DNA from: Tateyamaria sp. syn59
GTDB taxonomy: Bacteria > Pseudomonadota > Alphaproteobacteria > Rhodobacterales > Rhodobacteraceae
Direction of reading: 5' to 3'
Length of the DNA stretch: 64,000 nt
Assembly (NCBI RefSeq): GCF_007995245.1
Contig: NZ_VCBA01000004.1
Coordinates: forward strand, 1-64,000
Numbering within the stretch: the first letter of the stretch is position 1; the number at the start of each line of letters is the position of its first letter. The notes beneath the pieces are model-generated. The model did not search any database. It saw only the letters and a program-made list of their open reading frames with translations, and was not told the DNA's origin. Both the position numbers and the translations under genes were made by a program. This document shows, in pieces, positions 36,005 through 43,369 of this stretch.

Positions 36005-36162
36005 CTTTAGCCCCCCGGATTGCGCACAGGGTCTTGGTGAACGACATGTGTATTCCTACATATGGTTGTACCTGTGCGGTTTGTATCAATTTGTAATTTC
36101 GCCCAGCAGACTTCGGGTCTACGGGCCTGTCGTGCATCTGCACCAATTCGCTGGAGCGCAAG

Positions 36163-36939
36163 TTGGACCAAAGACCGTCCACACTCATTGTCGAAGACGA
36201 CCCCAAGGTGCGCGCCGTGCTGCGCAACCTTCTCGAAGATGACGGCTTTCAGGTGATGGAAGCCACGTCGTCTGCCGAAACTCTGGAGTGTATCGCGTCA
36301 CAAGACCTGAGCCTTGTGACCCTCGACATCCATTTGGGCGCCGAAAGTGGTCTGGATCTGGCGCGGCAAATCCGCAAGTTGTCGACTGTTCCGATGGTCA
36401 TGGTCACGGGCAAGGACGACATCATCGACCGGATCGTCGGTCTGGAAGTGGGCGCCGATGACTACATCACCAAGCCGTTTCACGTGCGAGAAGTCATCGC
36501 ACGCATCCGGGCTGTCCTGCGTCGGCACCAGTTCGCCGCAGAGGACGCGCACAAGACGACCATAGCGTCGGGTGCGAGCACTGAAAGCGCCGCCGCCTTC
36601 CATTTCGACGGTGTCATCGCTGTCCCGGACCGCATGCAGGTCATTGACCGCTGTGGGAGTGACTGCGCCCTGACGAGCGGAGATTTCAATCTGCTCAAGG
36701 TGTTTCTGGAACGGCCCATGCGGGTCTTGTCGCGCGACCAGCTCATGGATCTGACGCAGGGCGCCACGTGGTCGCCGCTGGATCGCACCGTGGACAACCA
36801 GGTGGCCCGCCTGCGCAAGAAGATCGAGCGCAATCCGTCTGAGCCGCGCTTGATCAAGACGGTGCGCGGCGTGGGCTACACCTTTGCCTGCGCGGTTGAA
36901 CGCAAGCCTTTGGAAGACGCGCATTACAAAAGCGCCTGA
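36163..36939 (+). CDS. OmpR/PhoB-type response regulator
   Basis: 258 aa from a TTG start (GGAG 6 nt before). Receiver domain (1-120) with acidic pair VEDD, phospho-acceptor Asp in LVTLDIHLG, and ITKPF lysine. An unusually long linker of about 45 residues leads to a winged-helix DNA-binding domain (about 155-245: LTSGDFNLLKVF, VDNQVARLRKKIE, IKTVRGVGYTFA). Its 3' end overlaps by 16 nt with the convergent hybrid histidine kinase, its probable partner. The divergent neighbour is the FixK-type regulator. Confidence 0.92.
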   Translation: MDQRPSTLIVEDDPKVRAVLRNLLEDDGFQVMEATSSAETLECIASQDLSLVTLDIHLGAESGLDLARQIRKLSTVPMVMVTGKDDIIDRIVGLEVGADDYITKPFHVREVIARIRAVLRRHQFAAEDAHKTTIASGASTESAAAFHFDGVIAVPDRMQVIDRCGSDCALTSGDFNLLKVFLERPMRVLSRDQLMDLTQGATWSPLDRTVDNQVARLRKKIERNPSEPRLIKTVRGVGYTFACAVERKPLEDAHYKSA

Positions 36940-38450
36940 AGCCGTTCCGCGAGGTCAGACTGCCTGTATGGCTTGTGCAGCACATCGTAGTCCGACGTGC
37001 CCCCCAGCTTGCTCGTGACAACATCGCTGGCATAGCCGGAGGTCAGCAAAATCCGCACGGTGGGAAATTCGGCACGCACTTTCGCCGCCAAATCATACCC
37101 GTTGAGCGTTCCGGGCATCACGAGATCGGAAAAGATGATGTCCACTTCGATCCCCGATTGCAGCAGCACATAAGCGTCATCGCCATTTGGCGCCTCTAAC
37201 GTCCGGTAGCCCAGATCGCGGATGCGTTCGATGGAGAGTTTGCGCACACGGGGATTGTCTTCGACCACCAGAACGACCTCGGCGCTGCCGCGGGGTATCG
37301 GGTCCGATGTCACAACTTTCATTGCATCCTCGGCGGACCTGGCATCGCGTACAGCCGGGAAATAAAGACCAAAGCTCGTCCCATGGCCCAACTCACTATA
37401 GAGCGTGATGTGACCGCCCGATTGCCGCACAAATCCGTACACCATAGCCAGCCCCAGTCCGGTGCCGCCCCGATTTGCCTTGGTCGTAAAGAAGGGCTCA
37501 AATGCCTTGCGCTGCGCTTCGAGCGTCATGCCCGCCCCATCATCACTGATGAAAAGCCGCACATACTCACCCGGAACGATGTCCGTTTCCTGCGCCATGT
37601 AGTCGTCGTCGATGATCACGTCTGCAATCGAAATCAGGAATTCGCCCCCGTCAGGCATCGCATCACGCGCATTCAGCGCCAGATTGATCAGCGCCGATTG
37701 CAACTGCACCGGATCAATCATCACCTTGCTGACGCGCGGCGCAAAATCCGTCCGGATGGTATAGCGTGCGCCAATCGTCCGGCTCAGCAGGGCCAGCGCA
37801 TCCTGACACTGCTCGCGCAAATCCACCTGGACCGGCTTCAGTTTCCCCTTCCGCGCAAAGACCAGCAGCCGGGATGTCAGATCGGCCCCCAGTTCGGCAG
37901 AAGCAAGCGCATCATCAATCAACCCGCGCTGCCGCTCGTCCGCACCGCGCATCTGCAAAAGTTCCAGATTGCCGATGATGACCGTCAGCAGATTGTTAAA
38001 ATCATGCGCAATGCCCCCCGTCAGCTGGCCCACCGCGTCCAGACGCTGAGACCGGGCCAGCACCTCTTCAGCAATGTGGCGCTCGGTCAGGTCATGCAAG
38101 ATGCCTATGAAAACCGGTTCTCCATCAATGTCTGCGCGCCCCACCGATAAGTGCAGCGGAAAGATCGTGCCATCCTGACGCTTACCCTCGACATTGCGGC
38201 CTTTGCCGATGATCCGCTGCTCGCCCGTGGCAAGGTGATGCGCCATAAACCCGTCATGCAGATCTGCTAGCGCCGCTGGCATCAGAATATTGACCCGCTC
38301 CCCGACAAGCGCCCCTTCAGAATAGCCAAAAAGGCGCGCCGTAGCAGGATTGGCACGCATGATACGGCCATGTTGATCGGCAATGATGACGGCATCGGCC
38401 GCGGCTTCCATTAGGGCTGTCAGCAGGGCGGGGTCACTGGCAGGCGTCAC
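36924..38450 (-). CDS. PAS hybrid histidine kinase, FixL-like sensor domain
   Basis: 508 aa with no membrane segments, so cytoplasmic. PAS domain (about 10-125), DHp with GGIAHDFNNLL (His149), HATPase (ALINLALNARDAMP, ISDDGAGM, GGTGLGLAMVYG), and a C-terminal receiver with Asp in IIFSDLVMPG. The PAS region closely follows FixL. His65 (LHDGF) aligns with the proximal haem ligand of Bradyrhizobium FixL (H200), and Arg85 (GKGR) with the distal arginine (R220); the R206 position is His. Haem-based oxygen sensing is therefore possible but not proven. GTG start; an ATG at 38411 is an alternative. Confidence 0.9.
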   Translation of the reverse strand: MTPASDPALLTALMEAAADAVIIADQHGRIMRANPATARLFGYSEGALVGERVNILMPAALADLHDGFMAHHLATGEQRIIGKGRNVEGKRQDGTIFPLHLSVGRADIDGEPVFIGILHDLTERHIAEEVLARSQRLDAVGQLTGGIAHDFNNLLTVIIGNLELLQMRGADERQRGLIDDALASAELGADLTSRLLVFARKGKLKPVQVDLREQCQDALALLSRTIGARYTIRTDFAPRVSKVMIDPVQLQSALINLALNARDAMPDGGEFLISIADVIIDDDYMAQETDIVPGEYVRLFISDDGAGMTLEAQRKAFEPFFTTKANRGGTGLGLAMVYGFVRQSGGHITLYSELGHGTSFGLYFPAVRDARSAEDAMKVVTSDPIPRGSAEVVLVVEDNPRVRKLSIERIRDLGYRTLEAPNGDDAYVLLQSGIEVDIIFSDLVMPGTLNGYDLAAKVRAEFPTVRILLTSGYASDVVTSKLGGTSDYDVLHKPYRQSDLAERLQALL

Positions 38451-38528
38451 GTGGCAAAGACCTTGTTGAAATGACGTTCAAATACGCTTTGAGCCCCGCG
38501 GCCCCTGGCCGGTCAAGCGTTGACGGGG

Positions 38529-39686
38529 TCACGGGTGAACCTCGCCCGTGTTTGGCGTGTTTCTGCCGATGCGGGTCAGCAATCCAAGCTGACGGGTCAG
38601 GTCGGACAGGCTCACCACCCCCATAAGGTGCCCACGCTCCACCACCATGAATTTCCGGTGGCCGGTCTCCGCGATCTTTTCAAACAGCTCGAGCACGGGC
38701 ATGTCCGGCACAATACAGACGCTGTTGCTGACCTTCACATAGACGTCGCCGACTGTCGTGCTGGCCCAGTTCTCCCGGTCAATGCTTTGCAGAACATCCG
38801 TATCCATGTGGCCCAACACACGCCCATCCTCGACCACGGGGACAAAACTGACACGCTGCGCCAGCATCACCCGGTTCACCAGCGCTGCGAGGGTCATCTC
38901 GGGTGCGGTGGTCACGGCTGGCGCGGACATCAGCGATTGCACCGGACGATGCCCCATCAACGCCCTGATCCGCTGACTTTCAACCGACGTGTTGGCAGCA
39001 CCCAAAATGAAAAGGCCGATCAAAATCTGCCAGAAGCCACCGACAATCATACCCTGGAACAAACCCAAAAGCCCCAGTCCCATCAAGCCATACGCCAGAA
39101 TGCGTCCGGTATTCGCGGCTGTTTCGGTTGCGGACAGCATGTCGCCGCCCCGCCACCACAACCAGGCGCGCAGGATGCGCCCGCCGTCCAGTGGAAACGC
39201 CGGCAACAGGTTGAACACGGCAAGAACCACGTTCACGAGCGCCAGATAGTGCAGCACGGCAACCATCGCGCCCTCCCCAACCGTCGCACCGACAAGCGCG
39301 GCCAGAAGTGCGAAAAACGCTGCGAGTACGAGGCTCATTACGGGTCCAGCCAGTGCAATCCAGAACTCATGCAAGGCCTTTGAAGGCTCGCGCGCAAGCT
39401 CGGCCACACCTCCGAACAGAAAAAGCGTAATGCTGCGCGTTTGTACCCCAAACCTTTTAGCGGCGAGCCCATGTGCCAATTCATGCCCCAAGAGCGACGC
39501 AAAAAAGAGGCCCGCGCCAACGACCGCCAAACCCGCATAGGTCCATTGCGACAGGCCGGGCACCGCTGCGGGAAAGCTGTATGTGGCCAGGCTCCACGTG
39601 ATCAGGGCCGCAATCAAAATCCAGCTTGGATCGATCCGAATGTTGAAGCCGAACAGGGTCACGATGGTGCGGGCATTTGCAAACAT
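38529..39686 (-). CDS. site-2 protease family (M50) membrane metalloprotease with CBS domains
   Basis: 385 aa from the ATG at 39686 (AAAGGA upstream); a longer upstream frame would include an FNR box. Membrane segments surround the zinc motif HELAH (about 66-70) and the second metal site NLLPAFPLDGGRI. C-terminal residues about 245-380 form two CBS domains (VQSLMSAPAVTTAPE, VVSLSDLTRQLGLL) that may sense nucleotides or energy state. A TTGA-N6-TCAA box 50-63 bp upstream suggests expression under low oxygen. Confidence 0.92.
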   Translation of the reverse strand: MFANARTIVTLFGFNIRIDPSWILIAALITWSLATYSFPAAVPGLSQWTYAGLAVVGAGLFFASLLGHELAHGLAAKRFGVQTRSITLFLFGGVAELAREPSKALHEFWIALAGPVMSLVLAAFFALLAALVGATVGEGAMVAVLHYLALVNVVLAVFNLLPAFPLDGGRILRAWLWWRGGDMLSATETAANTGRILAYGLMGLGLLGLFQGMIVGGFWQILIGLFILGAANTSVESQRIRALMGHRPVQSLMSAPAVTTAPEMTLAALVNRVMLAQRVSFVPVVEDGRVLGHMDTDVLQSIDRENWASTTVGDVYVKVSNSVCIVPDMPVLELFEKIAETGHRKFMVVERGHLMGVVSLSDLTRQLGLLTRIGRNTPNTGEVHP

Positions 39687-39735
39687 GGCGACAATCCTTT
39701 CACCGCCAACACTACCCGTTCGGGGCAGGAATTTG

Positions 39736-39749
39736 TTGATATGGCTCAA
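39736..39749. promoter_or_regulatory. FNR/FixK box upstream of M50 protease gene
   Basis: TTGATATGGCTCAA: TTGA-N6-TCAA half sites as in the FNR/FixK consensus TTGAT-N4-ATCAA. It lies 50-63 bp before the protease start at 39686, a normal activator position. Confidence 0.65.
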
Positions 39750-39801
39750 CCCGCTCACGCTATCCGTGCAAGGCGAGAGGCCCGAGGTCGATGGGCAAAG
39801 G

Positions 39802-39815
39802 TTGACAATTCTCAA
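39802..39815. promoter_or_regulatory. FNR/FixK box upstream of 39870 gene
   Basis: TTGACAATTCTCAA (TTGA-N6-TCAA), 55-68 bp before the ATG at 39870 and divergent from the site at 39736-39749. Confidence 0.68.
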
Positions 39816-39869
39816 CATAACCCGGCGCGAACACCGTAACCTGACACGGACACAGTCTTGGAGTGGTCA

Positions 39870-40268
39870 ATGGATATCCTCGCGACCCCGCGCGTCCCGG
39901 ACGACCTGCAGATGCTGTCCCGCTATGCGACGCTGACCTCATGTGTCGCGGGCGACATGATCGAAATTGCACGCCACGCAGACCTCGCATTGATCGCTTC
40001 GGGTCAGGTGCACATGGAGCGGGCGCATGGTCCGTCCCTCACGCTGACCGCACCATCCGTTCTGCTTCGGTCCGAGGCGGAGTGCGCAAGCGCGACGGCG
40101 TTGCAGGACCTGTACATGTTGCCTTTGAGCTATGAGACCTGCGCAAGCCTCGTGGCGCGGCACAAGGTATGCCGTGACCTGTTCTTTGCCGCCATGACCG
40201 GGCGTATCCGGTTGTTTCACACCCACCAGTCGCCATTGATCCCGGCCTATCCAGCGGTCTTGCATTGA
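39870..40268 (+). CDS. small Crp-like sensor domain protein without DNA-binding domain
   Basis: 132 aa from the ATG at 39870 (GGAG 6 nt before). The sequence resembles the effector half of Crp/Fnr proteins: GDMIEIARHADLALIASG, QVHMERAHGPSLTLTAPSVL, then LYMLPLSYETCASLVARH. It stops where the dimer helix would be, with no HTH. A stand-alone cyclic-nucleotide-type fold could sense a ligand or titrate a full regulator. It is preceded by an FNR box and followed 18 bp later by a DUF2892 gene. The fold call is tentative. Confidence 0.6.
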   Translation: MDILATPRVPDDLQMLSRYATLTSCVAGDMIEIARHADLALIASGQVHMERAHGPSLTLTAPSVLLRSEAECASATALQDLYMLPLSYETCASLVARHKVCRDLFFAAMTGRIRLFHTHQSPLIPAYPAVLH

Positions 40269-40286
40269 CCGCGCGAGGGGGCGCGC

Positions 40287-40499
40287 ATGAAACCAAACAT
40301 CGGACATCTCGATAGACTGCTTCGGTCTACTTCGGGCCTCTTGCTGCTGCTGTCTGGAACCGAACTGATACCCGCCATATGGCCGGATATGCCGATTGCC
40401 CCGCTTCTTCTGGTCCTCGGCGGCTACTTGATTGCCACATCCCTCTTCCGGTTCTGCCCGGTCTACTGGCTGCTTGGGGTGTCAAGCCACAGGGTGTGA
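40287..40499 (+). CDS. DUF2892 (YgaP-type) small membrane protein
   Basis: 70 aa with two hydrophobic helices (SGLLLLLSGTELI and PLLLVLGGYLIATSLF). The start NIGHLDRLLR and the C-terminal RFCPVYWLLG are the DUF2892 pattern (usual NxGxxDRxxR and CPxYxxLG). In YgaP this module is fused to rhodanese. It follows the Crp-like gene in an FNR-boxed operon; biochemical role unknown. Confidence 0.85.
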   Translation: MKPNIGHLDRLLRSTSGLLLLLSGTELIPAIWPDMPIAPLLLVLGGYLIATSLFRFCPVYWLLGVSSHRV

Positions 40500-40517
40500 C
40501 GACGTCGCTGGCGCCCG

Positions 40518-40934
40518 CTACTTCTGGATGGTTTCAAGGTAGGCAGACAGTGCAATCAGGTCAGACGGTATTGGTGTGGACACCCCGTCTTCCTCCACTT
40601 GCACCAAAGGTCCCAGATCTTCGTTCCCAAACTCCGGCATAGCGGAACTCGGATGATCGCGCCGGTTGAAACCATCAATGACACTCATGACAAAGTCTTC
40701 GGGATACACGCCGTCATTGCGTTCGGTCAGCGTCGTCAGGTCCGGCGGCGGCCCGCCCAATCCCAAAGATGCAACGCCCGCACCAGTGCCATCCCCGGCA
40801 TGGCACACTGCGCAATCCTGCATGAACAGACGCGCGCCGTGTGCGGCACTCACATCGGGTTCACGCATCTCTGGCGCACAGCCAACTGCAAGGAAGGCAG
40901 CCACCGCCGGGATCATTCTGTTTTTGAATATCAT
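40518..40934 (-). CDS. cytochrome c lipoprotein
   Basis: 138 aa from the ATG at 40934. A signal sequence ends in a lipobox-like LAVGC (Cys19), so the protein is probably a membrane-anchored lipoprotein facing the periplasm. Single haem-binding CAVCH (Cys41, Cys44, His45) follows GARLFMQD, and the sixth ligand may be the Met in SSAMPEFG. An FNR box 59-72 bp upstream suggests use in low-oxygen electron transport. Confidence 0.88.
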   Translation of the reverse strand: MIFKNRMIPAVAAFLAVGCAPEMREPDVSAAHGARLFMQDCAVCHAGDGTGAGVASLGLGGPPPDLTTLTERNDGVYPEDFVMSVIDGFNRRDHPSSAMPEFGNEDLGPLVQVEEDGVSTPIPSDLIALSAYLETIQK

Positions 40935-40992
40935 TTTTATGCTCGCCTCTTTTTGTTGTCGGCAAGCGTAACGACGCACCGGGCGATGCCCT

Positions 40993-41006
40993 TTGACATA
41001 CCTCAA
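40993..41006. promoter_or_regulatory. FNR/FixK box upstream of cytochrome c gene
   Basis: TTGACATACCTCAA (TTGA-N6-TCAA), 59-72 bp before the cytochrome start at 40934. The same TTGACAT opening occurs in the box at 42143-42156. Confidence 0.68.
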
Positions 41007-41047
41007 TCCACAGGTCTTTGCCGTCAGGGCGCTCTCAAGTGCGTCGT

Positions 41048-42082
41048 TCAAATCTCCAGAACGACCCGCCCTTCGATCTGTCCGGCTTTCATCCGGTCGA
41101 AAATGGCGTTGATGTTTTCCAGCCGATCCCATTCGAAATGCGTGGTCACGCGGTCATCGGCCGCGAGGCTCAGCGCTTCGGTCAGATCAAGGCGCGTGCC
41201 GACAATCGAGCCGCGGATCGTCAGACGTTTGAGCACGACGTCAAAGATCGGCAACGGGAACGTGCCGGGCGGCAGCCCGACAAGGCTCATGGTGCCGTGA
41301 CGCCGCAGCATGCCGGTGGCCTGTGCAAAGGCTTCGGTGCTGACAGCAGTCACAAGCGCACCGTGGACACCGCCGAGATGCGCGTTCACTTCCTTGACCG
41401 GGTCAACCTCGCGCGCATTGATGGCGACATCCGCCCCAAGCGTCTTGGCCAGCGCCAGCTTGTCATCGGCCACATCGACGGCCACCACGTGCATGCCCAT
41501 GGCCTTGGCATATTGGACAGCCATGTGACCAAGGCCCCCGATGCCGCTGATGGCAACCCATTGACCGGGGCGCACTTCGGTCTCTTTAAGCCCCTTGTAG
41601 ACGGTCACACCGGCACACAGCACGGGAGAGGCGGGGCCGTACTCCATCGCTGCTGGCAACTGCCCAACATAATCCGCATCGGCCCGGACAAATTCAGCAT
41701 AGCCGCCATCCACGGAATAGCCTGTGTTCTGCTGGCCCTCGCACAGTGTTTCCCACCCGCCCGAACAGTGTTCACAACGGCCACAGGCGGTGTGCAACCA
41801 TGGCACGCCAACGCGGTCGCCTTCCTTCAAATGCGTGACATCGCGGCCCAGCGCGGCCACCTCCCCCACCCCTTCATGACCCGGAATGAACGGCGCAGTG
41901 GGCTTGACCGGCCAGTCGCCCATCGCGGCATGCAGATCGGTATGGCAGACACCGGACGCACGCACCCGAACAAGCACGTCACCCGGCCCGATCTCGGGCA
42001 CCGGCACCTCTCGGATATCGAGCGGCTGGCCGAGTTTCGTCACAACGGCGGCTTTCATGGTCTTTGGCAGCGTATCGAGCAT
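41048..42082 (-). CDS. adhP: zinc-dependent alcohol dehydrogenase AdhP
   Basis: 344 aa from the ATG at 42082 (AAGGAC upstream); the family start [12 protein letters not shown] is eight residues in, at 42058. MDR-type NAD-linked alcohol dehydrogenase. Catalytic zinc ligands are in [10 protein letters not shown] and GHEGVGEV, structural zinc cysteines in [15 protein letters not shown], and Rossmann motif [13 protein letters not shown]. It interconverts ethanol-type alcohols and aldehydes and would recycle NADH when oxygen is low. An FNR box lies 61-74 bp upstream. Confidence 0.93.
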   Translation of the reverse strand: MLDTLPKTMKAAVVTKLGQPLDIREVPVPEIGPGDVLVRVRASGVCHTDLHAAMGDWPVKPTAPFIPGHEGVGEVAALGRDVTHLKEGDRVGVPWLHTACGRCEHCSGGWETLCEGQQNTGYSVDGGYAEFVRADADYVGQLPAAMEYGPASPVLCAGVTVYKGLKETEVRPGQWVAISGIGGLGHMAVQYAKAMGMHVVAVDVADDKLALAKTLGADVAINAREVDPVKEVNAHLGGVHGALVTAVSTEAFAQATGMLRRHGTMSLVGLPPGTFPLPIFDVVLKRLTIRGSIVGTRLDLTEALSLAADDRVTTHFEWDRLENINAIFDRMKAGQIEGRVVLEI

Positions 42083-42142
42083 GTGCAACGTCCTTGCGCA
42101 GTGGGTCTGCCACATGACTGCCACGGGCAACCGCAGCCCCTT

Positions 42143-42156
42143 TTGACATTGGTCAA
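42143..42156. promoter_or_regulatory. FNR/FixK box between adhP and flavodoxin-like gene
   Basis: TTGACATTGGTCAA, two perfect TTGA/TCAA half sites 6 bp apart. It lies in the divergent region, 61-74 bp from adhP and 51-64 bp from the gene at 42207, so one site could serve both. Confidence 0.72.
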
Positions 42157-42206
42157 TCTGCAAAAGCGGCGGGCACGCTAAGCAGTTGGCAGACGGAGCC
42201 GAACCC

Positions 42207-42713
42207 ATGCCTGCCAAGACACCGCCAGCCATCTACTGCTTTTCCAAGGGCGGCCACAGCCGACATGCCGCCTGGAACCTCGCCAAGCACACAGGGGCCG
42301 AGGTGATGGCGGTCGACGTGACCCGCTACCGGGTGCCCATGTTCTGGATCATACGCGCGATCTGGGACGCAGGGCGCAAGAATGCGCCGCCGCTGAAAAC
42401 CGGCAACATACTTCCGGCGGCGCGCCCATGGATCGTTGTGGCCGGACCGGTTTGGGCCGACCTGCCCGCGGCACCGATGCGCAGTGTTCTCAAGGAATTG
42501 GCCCAGTCGGACATCCCGGTCGGCGTCTTGCTCACCTGTGGTCGCAAGAAAGAGCAACAGTCCAGTATAACCGCGTGCGAAGCCGTCTTGCGCCGTCCGC
42601 TTGCCGGATCCGTGACGATCCCCAACCACATCGAAAACACCGAAGAGATGGAGACAAGGCTGGGCGCATTTGCGTCGGCCATGTCCAACCAAGCGGCACA
42701 AGGGGCGGCCTAA
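42207..42713 (+). CDS. flavodoxin-like protein
   Basis: 168 aa from the ATG at 42207 (GGAG 8 nt before). N-terminal [19 protein letters not shown] occupies the place of the flavodoxin phosphate-binding loop (usual TGNT/S), then GAEVMAVDV, later [19 protein letters not shown] and [10 protein letters not shown]. This pattern is seen in flavodoxin-family proteins that may bind FMN. It shares an FNR box with adhP, suggesting an electron-transfer or NADPH:quinone-type role under low oxygen. Confidence 0.78.
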   Translation: MPAKTPPAIYCFSKGGHSRHAAWNLAKHTGAEVMAVDVTRYRVPMFWIIRAIWDAGRKNAPPLKTGNILPAARPWIVVAGPVWADLPAAPMRSVLKELAQSDIPVGVLLTCGRKKEQQSSITACEAVLRRPLAGSVTIPNHIENTEEMETRLGAFASAMSNQAAQGAA

Positions 42714-42729
42714 CTGGCGATGAAACCAA

Positions 42730-42743
42730 CGTTCTAAAGAACG
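42730..42743. promoter_or_regulatory. palindrome ahead of the molybdenum hydroxylase genes
   Basis: CGTTCT-AA-AGAACG, a perfect 14-bp palindrome in the 190-bp gap between the flavodoxin-like gene and the hydroxylase small subunit. No T-tract follows, so an operator is more likely than a terminator. The rest of the gap shows nothing recognisable. Confidence 0.4.
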
Positions 42744-42902
42744 CGCATCCGAAACCTCCCCTTTGATGCATTGCCGAGCTCACGCACCGAAAGGCTGCGC
42801 GCCGCGCGACCAGCACGCCATCACTTTTCAACCATACATGGTGGCAGCGCCCGCTCCCGCCCCTATCTCATCTTGTACCGACATCCATCAGGGAGAGTAG
42901 GC

Positions 42903-43367
42903 ATGGCAATTTCACTAAAACTGAACGGTCAGGACCAAACGGTCGAAGCGGAGCCCGGCACACCGCTGCTGTGGGTCATTCGCGATGAATTGAAAATGAC
43001 GGGCACGAAATTCGGCTGCGGGGTCGCCTCATGCGGCGCGTGCACTGTCCACCTGAACGGTGAACCGGTAAGGTCCTGCCAGACATATATCGAAGACGTG
43101 GAAGGAGCCGAGATCACCACGATCGAGGCCATGAGCGAGAACGAAATCGGCGCCGCCGTCCAGCAGGCATGGATCGAGATGGACGTGGTGCAATGCGGCT
43201 ACTGCCAATCCGGGCAGATCATGTCGGCCGTCGGTCTCTTGGCCGAGAACCCAAAGCCATCGCCGCAGGAAATCGACGACTACATGTGGGGCAACGCCTG
43301 CCGCTGCGCGACCTATCAACGTATCCGTGCGGGCATCCAGCGCGCCGCTGAAATTCTGGAGGCGTGA
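42903..43367 (+). CDS. [2Fe-2S] small subunit of molybdenum hydroxylase (IorA-like)
   Basis: 154 aa from the ATG at 42903. Two iron-sulfur sites: plant-ferredoxin type CGVASCGACTVHL with a later Cys in VRSCQ, and the all-helical CGYCQSGQ...CRCATY motif. It matches the small subunit of xanthine-oxidase-family enzymes of the two-subunit isoquinoline 1-oxidoreductase type, with no separate FAD subunit. The stop lies just before the start of the large subunit. Confidence 0.93.
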   Translation: MAISLKLNGQDQTVEAEPGTPLLWVIRDELKMTGTKFGCGVASCGACTVHLNGEPVRSCQTYIEDVEGAEITTIEAMSENEIGAAVQQAWIEMDVVQCGYCQSGQIMSAVGLLAENPKPSPQEIDDYMWGNACRCATYQRIRAGIQRAAEILEA

Positions 43368-43369
43368 TC

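Noticed and set aside
38466-38481. TTGAA-ATGACG-TTCAA inverted repeat upstream of the hybrid kinase as a fifth FNR box
   Set aside because: TTGA and TCAA are separated by 8 bp, not the 6 bp of FNR/FixK sites, so it was not counted with the regulon.
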